DNA of 64,000 nt from positions 1,431,001 through 1,495,000 of the forward strand of contig JASJOG010000029.1 in the NCBI GenBank assembly GCA_030142905.1, given 5' to 3'. Below are positions 37,622 through 48,900 of the stretch, one piece after another (position 1 is the stretch's first letter; every line of letters begins with the position of its first letter). Origin of the DNA: Heliopora coerulea. Lineage: Eukaryota; Cnidaria; Anthozoa; Scleralcyonacea; Helioporidae. The notes under the pieces were generated by a model, which had not been told where the DNA came from, ran no database searches, and saw only the letters and a program-made list of their open reading frames with translations. A program made the position numbers and the translations under genes.

Positions 37622-38414
37622 CACAGGGATTGGAGGCGAGTTTTTATCCAATTTAAGTGCACGAAATATTCTCGCGACAACTTAACGCTATCCATGAGGA
37701 TGGATGTGCAGTGTTTCGATTCTATTTCAGAATCATCCTCAGGGTATTATGAAAACGAAACTTCACAATTAACCTACACTGCTGAAGTCAACTGAAAAAT
37801 GTTGACTCGAGCGGGATTTGAACTCGCACCTTCGGGATACCGGTCCGCCGCTCTACCTGTTGAGCTATCGACTCCACAGGGATTGGAGGCGAGTTTTTAT
37901 CCAATTTAAGTGCACGAAATATTCTCGCGACAACTTAACGCTATCCATGAGGATGGATGTGCAGTGTTTCGATTCTATTTCAGAATCATCCTCAGGGTAT
38001 TATGAAAACGAAACTTCACAATTAACCTACACTGCTGAAGTCAACTGAAAAATGTTGACTCGAGCGGGATTTGAACTCGCACCTTCGGGATACCGGTCCG
38101 CCGCTCTACCTGTTGAGCTATCGACTCCACAGGGATTGGAGGCGAGTTTTTATCCAATTTAAGTGCACGAAATATTCTCGCGACAACTTAACGCTATCCA
38201 TGAGGATGGATGTGCAGTGTTTCGATTCTATTTCAGAATCATCCTCAGGGTATTATGAAAACGAAACTTCACATAACACGTTTTCATAATACCCTGAGGA
38301 TGATTCTGAAATAGAATCGAAACACTGCACATCCATCCTCATGGATAGCGTTAAGTTGTCGCGAGAATATTTCGTGCACTTAAATTGGATAAAAACTCGC
38401 CTCCAATCCCTGTG

Positions 38415-38485
38415 GAGTCGATAGCTCAACAGGTAGAGCGGCGGACCGGTATCCCGAAGGTGCGAGTTCAAATCCCGCTCGAGTC
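38415..38485 (+). repeat. tRNA-like SINE head, inverted unit 4
   Basis: Same 71-bp tRNA-like segment as in units 1-3 but on the plus strand, within the inverted unit. Confidence 0.75.
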
Positions 38486-39001
38486 AACATTTTTCAGTTG
38501 ACTTCAGCAGTGTAGGTTAATTGTGAAGTTTCGTTTTCATAGTATCAGTGTATGTAGAGCAAATTTGATGTGCCAAAGATGACAAAACTACCTGTGAATA
38601 TCTGTTGCAAATTTGGAGGCTAAATTTGCCACAAATTTTCACCGATGTAAATTTAAGGCAAACGTCAGGACAGATTTGCATATGTTCAAAGCTATGACTG
38701 TATGTATTGCAAATTTGGAGTTTCAAAGACAATAAAACCACCACTGCAAATTTGATGCAAATATAAGTTGATAAATTTGCGTACGTTCAAAGATATTAGT
38801 GTATATATTGCAAATTTGTTGTTGCAGAGATGTCAAAACAACCGTTGCAAATTCAATTCAAATTTCGGCTGAAGGATTTGCATATGTGCAAACGTATTGG
38901 TGTATGCAGTGCAAATTTGACATCCCAAAGATGACAAAACTACCAGTGAAAATCTGTTGCAAATTTGAGAGCCAAATTTGCAACAAATTTGCATTCATGT
39001 G

Positions 39002-41159
39002 AAATTCATTCAAATCTGTAATTTCGTCCCGTGATGATTGCTAGGGCACAAACTTAAGTTGCACCGGCACATATCCCAACGTTTCCAACCTTGGTTACGC
39101 CCATCAAGTGTCCCTTTATTCCCATTTTGCCCTTATTTTACAAAATATTAATGACTTAAGATATTTCAGATGAAGCCTTTTTACATTGTGACGTCCACAA
39201 TCTAATATAGACAGCGGAAAATGATAAAATATTTCAATGGAATTGTGATTTATTCGAGATGTTCTTTCCAAAGAAACCAAATATAGACGGTTGATTTTTT
39301 CATTTCATAGACACTTCAATGTACAAACAAAAGCCAGTATCAAAGTGAAGCATTTTGTGAACAAAACATTACCTCTAGTCAACTGAACATTTATGAAAGA
39401 TTTTCACCAACTTCAAAACGCCTACTTCTTGGTTTGCTCATGTTACGGGGAAAAAAAGTAAATAAAGTGAAACAAAATAATGTTTCAAAAAGAATAAACG
39501 TTCAAAAAACCTAAATATGGTAGTAAGGTATAATAATTTTCTATTTGAACACTCCCCGGATTTTCGTAGAAGGTATAGCCTCTTGGTAAATCAGACATCT
39601 TAGGGCTAAGCAGTTACACGTACTGGAAACTGATGGTTCAAAACGAAGTGAGTTGTTTGAAAAATAACTATTATTTTATTCCAGCTCATTAAATTTGCCG
39701 TTTAAAATGAAAATTAGCAAAATCGTGTTTTTCGAAATTTCCTTGGAATCATGTGTCAGTACCCCCCTGCGAGTTCAGCTCAGAAACCCACACAAGAAAT
39801 GTCTTGAGCTTGGGCCGATAATTAATAAATGAAGTAAAAGGTTTTGCTAAGACTTCGCCTTGCTTCTCGCTGACAATCTCAGATATATTACTAAAATAAA
39901 TAACGACTTCAACCTCAACGAAATCGGTCAATACCACACGATTGTGACCATTGTTAATTAGTCATACTTAATACGATTAGTTGAAGTACAAAGGAAAATG
40001 TCCACGTGTTCAATATCATACGTCACTGTTTTCTGAGAAAAAGGAATTATTGTCCTCAAACGACTGTTGCCGATTTTAACTTCACGGAGTACGGTTCAAA
40101 GGGTTCGTTGAAGATTTAATAAAGAAGGTAAGAGAATATTTTTTCTTTATTTCAGAATCATTATCAGGGTAATATGATGAGAGTTAATACAGTTCTGGGA
40201 TCTTGGTTTGAGTTAATCAGTCCGAGTAAGTCCAAGAACCTATGCAGTTACTAACTTCCCGTTTACACTGAGAAATTTCCTCTTGTTGATGAGGAAATCT
40301 CAACGCGTTTCAAGTTCTTCCGCTGGTAAATGTTTTAATTTAGTTATCATTTCGCTATACTGCAAATCGGGTTTTTACTCTCTGCTGACGCACTCTCTTC
40401 TTTTACAGTTTGCTAATTTGTCCTAAAAGTATCTTATGTGACAAAAATTTAATTCATCTGGTTTGAAGAAGAACCCCAAAGTTCTCTCTTTACTATACCC
40501 CGGCAGGGATGTCTTCCTTGATTGACGAGCAGTACCGTCAGTCGTTAGCCAGAGTAAAATATTGAGAAGACTGATCCTACTTCAACCAGTTCTTTGTCTT
40601 TGACAAAGGATGAGTCATCAATTTTAATGGGCTGCCGAAATTTCGAATATAAACTGGCGTATATCACAGTGTTTGACGAGTCTATTTTATAGTTGATTCC
40701 AGATTTGAAAGCGCTATTAAAATCTCGAAACAGTCGAAAATTTTTGACTTTATCCTCCTTCACTTCACTGGATAAGTCATCGCTTTTGAATGAATGAGTG
40801 CCAAAGTTTCATGTGCATGCAGTCGACTGCCATTTTCTGAAGGATTGACCATGTCTCACCAGTAATCAAACCGACTAATTTTCGGGGAAACTCCACATCC
40901 AATGATAAATTCTAATTAAGACCCGTCCACAACTAACGATGGGGAAAATCTGTCGTTGTGACCAGATATGCGCTTGGGGATGGTAGATAATCGCTTTATT
41001 GGCATGACCTATTTACAGGTATTGCTAAAGCATTTTTTTAAATTGCATTACACATACGATCATACGATACTACGATTAGAAATTAGTAATTACGACAACT
41101 TGTGGAATACATTGCAAGGAAGGTAAAGAAATTACAGTTATGTACTATGTGAAACTATA
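39002..41159. other. Intergenic with small repeat fragments
   Basis: A short relative of the hammerhead-core-like hairpin lies near 40148-40175 (TTTCAGAATCATTATCAGGG). The CTGGCTAACG dispersed repeat ends an open minus-strand frame at about 40545. That frame (about 40785-40545, with SSEVKEDKVKNFRLFRDF) may be a fragment of an unknown coding exon; a second frame at 39749-39937 is similar in character. Neither was recognised. Confidence 0.4.
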
Positions 41160-43920
41160 AATCTAGTTATTTTTCTTAACTGGCGTTCCTGGTTTCAAGG
41201 AGTTGTTCTCTTTCCATGAAACTTGAAAAGATAAATTTTGATAGTGATAAAATTATTTTATTGTTTGTGGTCTTCATAATATCAGCTAAGAACATTCAGT
41301 CTCTTTGATTTGTGTCAATGGTGTAAGCGTTGCTGGGTGTGCTGAGAAAGTTCTTTCTTAAGGTAGTGTATGCTTCACATGACATTGTGAAGTGGTACTC
41401 GTCTTCCACTTCATTTGACTGACAAAACGTACACAGTCGTTCTTCTTGCGGAATTTTTTGGTATCGACCCTATTCTTTCATTAATTTCTGGTTACTTATT
41501 CGGAATCGTGTAAACGTTTTTCTTTGATTTGTATTTTTTATTCTTGTGAGATAATTCTCTAATTGGTAGTCTTCTTTGAAAGTGCAGTAAAAAGACAGCT
41601 TGGAGGAGTCTTTCATTTTGTGTTTCCAAAAGGTGATGTATTTTTGTTTTATGCTTTTTGTGATAAAATCTAATGAATGAATGGAAGTGGATTCCAGTTC
41701 AGGTATTTGGGTGATGAATTTATAGTGTTTTAAAATGTCCATGGCATTTGTATAGAAGGAAGTAGTTCCTTTAGAGTATAAATCTTTTGAGATTAGATAG
41801 GCTTGTTTTGCAATTGTCATTTCAGGTAGTGAGTTAAGATGAGTGATATATTTGAATAATTTTTTGTATATGTTGATTATTAATGGGAATTTCCCTAATT
41901 CCCCTCTGCAGGCAACATTACTTGATTTGTTTCAAACTCCCAGGTATAATTTGCAAAATCTCAGATGAACTCTCTCAACTGGTGATTTATCTCAGTTGTT
42001 AAAATCATTTTTAAGATAGGCACCCCATACCTCGGAATTGTACAGCAGAATAGATGATATTACGCTGTCAAATATTTTAATGGCTATTTTGGGTTTCAGA
42101 GAATGCAAGTTCAGGTGTGTTTGAATACCATATAGGGCATGTAGTGGTTTTTCACCAAGTTGTTTGAGACCTAAGGTAAATTTTCCATTTTCATTTAGTT
42201 TTATTCCTAGGTAACAGTATTCTTGTACTATTGTGACATTTCTGTTACCAAGTATAAAATTTGGTTTTATGGGATTAGTATTTCCTTTTTGAAATATCAT
42301 GATTTGGGTCTTTTTTAAGTTGATCTCCATCAGCCATTTGTTACATTAGTTATGGAGTTCATCTAGACATTTTTGCAGTCCAAACTTTGATCTAGATAGT
42401 ATAACCAAATCATCAGCATAAAGGAGACAGCTAAGTTTTGTACCATTTGGAAGTGTGAATAGGTCAGATTCAGTATTGTCAAATAGTGCAGCTAGTTCAT
42501 TGATATATATATTAAACAGAAGTGGGCTTAGAATACATCCTTGACATACTCCTTCAGAATAGTAGAAGAAGGGTGATCTAGTTTTGGATTGTTTGATTGC
42601 ACACTTTGAGTTTGAATATAAGCTTCTAATTAGGCTGTAGAAATTTCCTCCAATTTTGTTATTAAGTAGTTTATAAAATAGGCTTTCATGCCAAACAGAA
42701 TCAAAAGCTTTTTCAAAATCTACAAAGCATGCATAAACTTTTTCATTTCTGTTTTAGTTTAATTGTTTGTCAAATAATGTTTTTACAGTAAAAATATGAT
42801 CAGCTGTTCTGTGTCCTGGTCTAAAGCCAATTTGAGAGGGGTGGATAAGGTGGTTTTTTTGGTTGAAAGTATTAAGTCATTCATTAAGGATTATACAAAA
42901 GAATTTACCAACAGTGCTTGTTACACAAACTCCTCTGTAGTTATTGGGGTCATTTTTGTCACCAGCTTTAAAAATGGGGGTAATCAGTCCTTCACACCAT
43001 TGATCTGGAAAGCACCCACCTTCAAGAATAAGGTTAAATAGATTATGATATCCTTTAAGGAGTATTTTAACACTGGATTTAATAATTTCATTTCTTATCT
43101 TGTCAGAGTATGCTGATTTTTTATTTTTTAATTTTTAATTTTTTGGTTGCATTTAGAATTTCAATTTCCGTGATAGGCTCATCAAGATGATTGTTCTGAT
43201 CTTTCTTGTCTTCAAGTATCTGTAAATTTTTTCGAATATTTTGCTGCTCAAAGCCTAGTATATGCTTTGAATGGAGAGATTCAAAGTAGGATAGCCATTT
43301 GTGATCAATTACATGTGATGAATTGGAAGAGAGTTTATCATAGCTATCACTAATATTTTTGAGGGTTTTCCAAAATGAATTTGGATTTGAATTCGAAGCT
43401 TTTTGTAGCTCAGCAAGCTTCTGTTCCTGGAAGATTTCTTTTTTGCATCTTAGGGTGTCTTTATATATCTTAAGGGTATTGTGATATTTATTTTGTAACT
43501 CAGGGTTTCAGGGGTCTCTGTGTTTTTGGTTTACCAGTTTTCTAACAGAGTGTCTCTTTAGTTGACACTCTTTATCGAACCACTTTTTATTACAAACATT
43601 TGTAATTTTATGTCTAAATTTTGTCGTTTTGATTTCAAGTGATTTCTTTGCAGCATCCAAAATAATGTCTTGAAATTGATTACAGAATTTATTTACTCCT
43701 TTATTTGATGTTGGAAAATTAGAATTAACTAATTGCTCAAGTTTTCTCAGTGAATTAATTGATCTTAAATTTTCTTTAAATAACGATCCTGACGAATTAT
43801 TATCCCAAATAAATTGTAGTGGGAGTTTTTGAGAGATGGTAGGTGTTGAGGTATTATCAATAGGTGTTTGATTGTCTTGTTGTGTTGTTTTTATCCATGT
43901 CAAGATTTGACTGTGGTCAG
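41160..43920 (-). mobile_element. Decayed, 5'-truncated non-LTR retrotransposon
   Basis: On the minus strand, in order: an endonuclease-RT linker (about 43903-43508, SLEIKTTKFRHKITNVCNKK), the RT with DPNNYRGVCV, CFVDFEKAFDSVWH, GVCQGCILSPLLF and LLYADDLVILS (about 42400), a post-RT block (42330-41992, with YCYLGIKLNENGKF), and a C-terminal Cys/His segment RLCTFCQSNEVEDEYHF (about 41440-41390). Several in-frame stops (for example in the RT near 42750, and near 41985 and 41468) show it is dead. The endonuclease is missing, so the copy is 5'-truncated at about 43920. Confidence 0.9.
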
Positions 43921-43927
43921 ATTAAGG

Positions 43928-44005
43928 CTGTCACGGTTAAACGTTTAGAAAGATCAATATCTTTTTAGTAAATGACTAAACGTTTAACCGTTTAACTTTA
44001 GAACG
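43928..44005. repeat. Small hairpin, ACGTTTAG arms
   Basis: GGTTAAACGTTTAG and CTAAACGTTTAACC face each other around about 40 bases. Probably a minimal hAT-like foldback. Confidence 0.55.
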
Positions 44006-44119
44006 CTCAGTATTTCAGTAATCTACCAGCAAGAATAGTGTGAAACCATCAGTTAATGCTAGCCTCTTTTGCTGCGGTATAGAACTGTTTAGTCTGCGTC
44101 ACAGACGTGCCGGTGTCAC

Positions 44120-44245
44120 AGGAAATATGTCCCCCCCAAAAATTTGTCCCCCCCAGGGCCAAATTTCCTAGGAAATTTGGCCCGGGGAGGACAAATTTCC
44201 TAGGAAATATGTCCCCCCCTTCGGAAATTTGTCCCCCCTTTGAAA
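44120..44245. repeat. GGAAATTTGTCCCCCC interspersed repeat cluster
   Basis: Alternating AAATTTGTCCCCCC and CCTAGGAAATTTG blocks, partly palindromic around CCTAGG. Low complexity. The open frame across it is an artefact. Confidence 0.7.
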
Positions 44246-44363
44246 CAAGTAATTCAAGACTTTTTAAAAGTAAAATATATATCTATTTCTTATAGCAATT
44301 GCGTTAAATACTGTATGTAATATTTACAAGAACGATGAAAACCTTAGTTCAACTCTTCCTAAA

Positions 44364-44560
44364 CTAATCATACTTTTTACTGCGTTTTGCCGATGGCGGA
44401 ACACATAAGTCACAAAGCCATTCCTGATCATCCTCAGGACAGGAACATAAATCCAGACATGGAAGATGGTACCAGTTGTCGCAAAAATCGCATTGAACCA
44501 TATCACCGTATTCTGGCAAACAACACGTACAAAATGTTTGTATCACCAACTAATTCGGTC
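44364..44560 (-). pseudogene. PHD-finger terminal exon (isolated)
   Basis: The frame opens after a TTAG that could be a splice acceptor, has no ATG, and ends at 44364. It encodes a compact C4HC3 zinc finger: CTCC..., CDFCDNWYHLPC, then WLCDLC and a basic tail. Family PHD fingers bind histone H3 tails; some transposable elements carry a C-terminal PHD. No other exon of this protein was found; foldback sequence lies directly upstream. Likely the last exon of a transposon or truncated gene. Confidence 0.7.
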
Positions 44561-44584
44561 CATTGACACGTTGTGGCATATTAC

Positions 44585-44743
44585 GTTGTGGCATATTACG
44601 TTTTATCAATAGTGATTCTAGGGTAAGGAGTTGATTAGGATTGTTATTATTACAACGATATAAGATTTTAGTTTGTAATAATAACAATCCTAATCAACTC
44701 CTTATCCTAGAATCACTATTGATAAAACGTAATATGCCACAAC
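44585..44743. mobile_element. Hairpin MITE with nearly perfect 68-bp arms
   Basis: GTTGTGGCATATTACGTTTT... at 44585 is mirrored by ...AAAACGTAATATGCCACAAC ending 44743, with one or two mismatches and a loop of about 22-25 bases. The outer 15 bp of the left arm are duplicated just upstream (about 44570-44584). Confidence 0.85.
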
Positions 44744-44869
44744 TCAACAGTGGTCTTAAAGCTTGTAAAAAACTGTCATTGTTCTAGAGCCATTAAACCA
44801 TCACATTGGCTTACACCATCCTGTAATTGTATACTTCCGCTGCGTCTGTAAATAGCTATACATATAGAT

Positions 44870-45475
44870 CACCGCTTGCTTGTAGTCTCATTGGTTTGAC
44901 AATGTTATTGGAATAAAGACGAAATATCACCGACTCTGTCTGTACACTCTTGTTTTTTAACTTGAATATCAAGAACACAACATGTCTATTTTCGGAATTT
45001 GTTTTATTTTGTATTTTCTTAAGTTGTCTGCTTGCCGTGGTTATAACATCTTGTAAACCCAAGATTTGAGTTTAAAGGAACAAGACGAGTGAGAAACGGT
45101 AATATTTCGAATTTTATTCCAAAATCATCAAACCTAAAATTACAGACTGATATTTATACATGAATCTTAGGGAGATGACATCATCGATAGAATCTAAAGA
45201 TTAAAATTACAAAGCGACCGCTTGACAAAAGAGGTGCTAATACATCTGGTGTTTACGGAAACTGTCGCAGGTCTTTGGTAGCCTTGAGGTCACGGTTTAG
45301 TTTGTAATTTTATTAGGCTTGATAATGATTTTAGAATAAAATCGAAATATTACCGTTTCTTACTCGTCTTGTTCCTTTTAACTCATATCTTGGGTTTACA
45401 ACATGCTTATATGCGGAGTTTGTTTCATTTTGTATTTCCTTAAATTATGACTGGTAATGGCATTTGGTCAAATCT
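44870..45475. repeat. Foldback repeat cluster
   Basis: Inverted arms of about 95 bp (45056-45150 against 45303-45397), containing AAGGAACAAGACGAGT, ACGGTAATATTTCGA and a TGATTTT/AAAATC hairpin. A third, more diverged direct copy occupies about 44870-45040. Related to the hairpin family at 37516-38541 by its CTGATNAT-stem-GAAA layout. Confidence 0.7.
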
Positions 45476-45903
45476 CCGAACAACCGACCCCGCAATGCAC
45501 TGGTATAAAACGGTCCTTTTGAAGAGCTAAGACTCTTCTTTCAGGAATCGCCAAATAGTGAAAAAGCTGATAACAAACTATTGCTGTTTAAATTTGTGTC
45601 CTACTGCATTCATGGTTTACAATTCAACATAAGTTTTAACTTGAGGGTGTCAAGTCACATTGTATGGCTTAGAAGTGACGACAAATCAGCAGCCAGCTAG
45701 CTACGTCTACTGAATAGAGTTTGACAACTAAACTGATAGTGCAACAGCAGTTTTTCGACAAAATAAATAATACTAGCTTAGACTGATGTACCTTAATCGA
45801 TCCCGAAGGTAGTTATGTCGAAAGCCAGTCGTTTCTTGAATCTTGACCATATTTAATCCACCAATTTATTCTGAAATAATTTTCAAACACTTACACTTAA
45901 GGT

Positions 45904-48900
45904 ATGGCCAAGTCTCTACCTGAAATTAGTGAAGGTATGGCTTTGCTGGAGATTACAGTCAAAGGAATTGGGGCTGGAATTGCTGCCATCCTTGGAGATG
46001 AAAAATCCAAAGACGAACTTCTTGAGGGAGCCAGAAATGCGTGGGTTGATTATTCAGAAACAAACTTTGTAGCAAGTCCAATACGAAGAGTTGTTCATCA
46101 TGCAAAAGAAGAGCATGAAGAAAGCCGTCGTGTAAAGAAACGGTATAGTGAGTCAGCGGAAGAATTTATTGATAATTTCCCGGTTGATGATTACGGAAAA
46201 GGAGCAATTCATTATTTGAAAGGTGCAAGCAGATCTCAAGCAGTAATTGGTGCTGCAGCTGTAACCGCTGGTGCAGCCGCACCAGTGATGGGTTTGGCTG
46301 CTACAGCAGCAGTTGGAGCGTCAACTTCGTTGGGTACTGGTTTGGTCATGGATGGCACAACAACTATTATTGACTCCGCTGTTCATAAGGAACGTCGTCC
46401 AGCTGGCTTCATTGGCGCAGTCGATAAAGCTAAGAAAACGGGTAACAAAAGTGACCTTGTTGACGCTATCCTGATCCCAGTTGCCGATGCTGTATCAGGA
46501 GCATTGGAAGGGATTTCAGCTAAAAATGCCTACACGAGAAGTCAGATTGGTAGACAAAGAGCAACATTAACAAATGGGATTGGCGAAGGCGCTACAAAGG
46601 ATGTAACTGATACTGCCAGACACTTTGAGAAAGTTATTAAAGATAACGATATACAAGGTGGAAATCATGTAATGAATAAATTGACTGATAAACAAACTGG
46701 TAAAGTCCACCATGGCGTAAGTGGGAGAGCAAGACTACATGTCCGAGCTAAAAATAACATTGGAGAAATGTCTGTTCTTGGAAAAGAACCCAAGCATCTG
46801 TCCCGGCTACAACAACGCACTAAAACTGGAATACCTAAAGGACGAGGAAAATTAGCTGTTCACCGATCTTGTGCAGAACATTCTGCATATGAAGTGTACT
46901 ACACGAAGCCAAGCAATCCTACCACAAAAATGGGTGTAGGATTGACTGAAACTAATAGTATCAATTTTGATGGAAGTAAATATACCACGATACCACGCTA
47001 CAAGAATTATCTGACTTACGCAGATGCCATGGGAAAGGCCCCAACAGGTAACAATCATCCTCGATTTTAATTTCACAATATAGAAGGAAATTTTATAACT
47101 TTGAAAAGCCATGCCGAGGCAACATAAGACATTACGAAGTAAGTTATATAGTAGAGATGATCAGGTAATCAGGAATGGCAGGTTTCCCTTATTTAACTTC
47201 TGAATACAACTACCAGAAGGCTTTTCGAGATCTTCTTTGTTATGCTAATGTAAGCAACGGTCTTGTCATTCCTTTTGAGTATTAAATCTTTGCATGAAAA
47301 AGAAAATATCACAACGTATTCTGGCTCCCGGGGGGTTAAATAGAGGAACTACGGTAACTACCCTTATTTACAAAACGCTTCGCGTGCATTAAAATTTCAC
47401 GAATTAGGAGTTATCATGATTGCTGAGCGCTGATATACCTGTCGATCAAGCAGTATGCCGAATTGGAAATTATCGGATCGGTGAATTGGATTTTTGTCGA
47501 TCGTGAGGCCCGTTTACACGTGCGATGTCATACGTTGCTTTTGTCCTGGTGTATGTAATAAAACCATGGCAGTCTATGTAGCAAGCAGAAAATTTTTTTG
47601 AATTCACTTCCAACATTAGTAACCAGGAACCCAACTCGGTCGCCAATCTGCCAGGCCGTGTAAACAAGTGCGAAATTAATTCTTCTTTTGACTGTCCAGC
47701 TAGTTGCGTAGCTTGTATTGTGCAAAACAAGTGTGATTTCTTTGTAGAGTTAATGCGAACCAAGTGAAATAACCCGCGTGACTCTTTGATTCCTTTAACT
47801 TGTACACCCAGTGGGATTGGAGGAAACTTAGCTTATCCAACTTCTGCTGAAGAAAGGCATGAGAGACATAACACCACAAATCTCTGTGATGTCGTGCATG
47901 TTCTTGAATTATTGATCTTTAGAAGACTCCACAGGAAAAATAGATAAAAATTCTTAGGTGGGTAAGCTGGTAGAGATGTAAGACAGGGGAAACCCCCTAA
48001 GTACATTTCAACTCATTCTCAAGTTTCTAGAGTAATACTGAAAACTTGCCGGACCGATTATCACTCTCATTGCTGTTTAATACCTAAATTAAAGAAATGT
48101 TTCATGACTTGGCGTGTTCCATTCAGTTATGAATGCACGTGTGAGGTTGGGAGAGCACGAAAAAAGCGTAAGAGTTGCTCGAGGCAATAGCCGAGTGCAA
48201 CGCTAGATTTTTGAGTGCTCTCTTAACTTCCCAAGAGCATCCATAACTCAATGGAGCACGCCAAATTATGAACCATTTCTTTTATAACATAGAACCACAA
48301 AATAACGGAAAACAAGCTTTATTTCGCTGACTAAAAATTGCTTTCTCCTTACGTAAGCCAAAACTTTCAAATTTTTTGATTGGCCGCTTAAAAAATGGGT
48401 GATTCTCAAGGCCTCGGACTTCGATTTTTTTTTGCGCGATAATTACTCACAAAGCGAATGTTTTTCCATGGACCAAACTGAGGTTTTTGAACAAAGAAAA
48501 CACAACAAACGGTTTGAGAGAAGGTATTAGCTAGCTATTTCAATGTTATTCCTTTTATTCTTATCTTTTTACATGTTTTATGGTTTTAAATTGATGTAAG
48601 TCACAGGAAGTGCTACAGGATTGCGTTTTCAGGTTACAGTTTGTTGTCTGAACCGTTTGTGTTGACTTTAAGAATTGCATGGCCTCCTAATGCACTGAAA
48701 TGTTTTCACAGGCCAATTTGTTGTTTTCACCGATTTTTTTTTTTTTTTTAAGTGTATGCATTTCTTCGTTGGTCAAAGAGGAACGTTTCGTTGGTCGAGT
48801 AAATTCGCTGTTTTTCTCGTTTACATTAGGTTAAAACACTTAATCCTCACCAAAGTCCAACCCAAAAGTTGGCTCAAAATCTTTTACCCACTTCCAGCTG

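Larger units (their letters stand above)
37516..38541. mobile_element. Multimeric 253-bp element: three direct units plus one inverted, 11-bp TSD
   Basis: Units start at 37516, 37769 and 38022 (exactly 253 bp apart) and look identical; a fourth, inverted unit runs about 38279-38520. Each holds a tRNA-like segment and a hairpin CTGAGGAT-GATTCT-GAAAT-AGAATC-GAAAC. GTATCAGTGTA lies at 37505-37515 and 38542-38552, so the array inserted as one molecule. No protein is expected; the repeated open frames are incidental. Candidate SINE multimer or retrozyme-like element. Confidence 0.85.
37238..39001. repeat. 101-bp satellite array, interrupted by an insertion
   Basis: Units begin TTTGCATATGTTCAAAG and contain TTGCAAATTTGGAGTTTCAA and ACCACTGCAAATTTGATGCA. 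Unit starts at 37238, 37338, 38675, 38776 and 38877 give spacings of 100-101 bp; a half unit ends at 37488. Divergence between units is moderate. A 1026-bp composite (37516-38541) sits inside one unit. Confidence 0.85.

Noticed and set aside
37565..38471. Four identical 72-76-codon open frames
   Set aside because: They come from the repeated 253-bp unit and read through the tRNA-like head; no reason to think they are translated.
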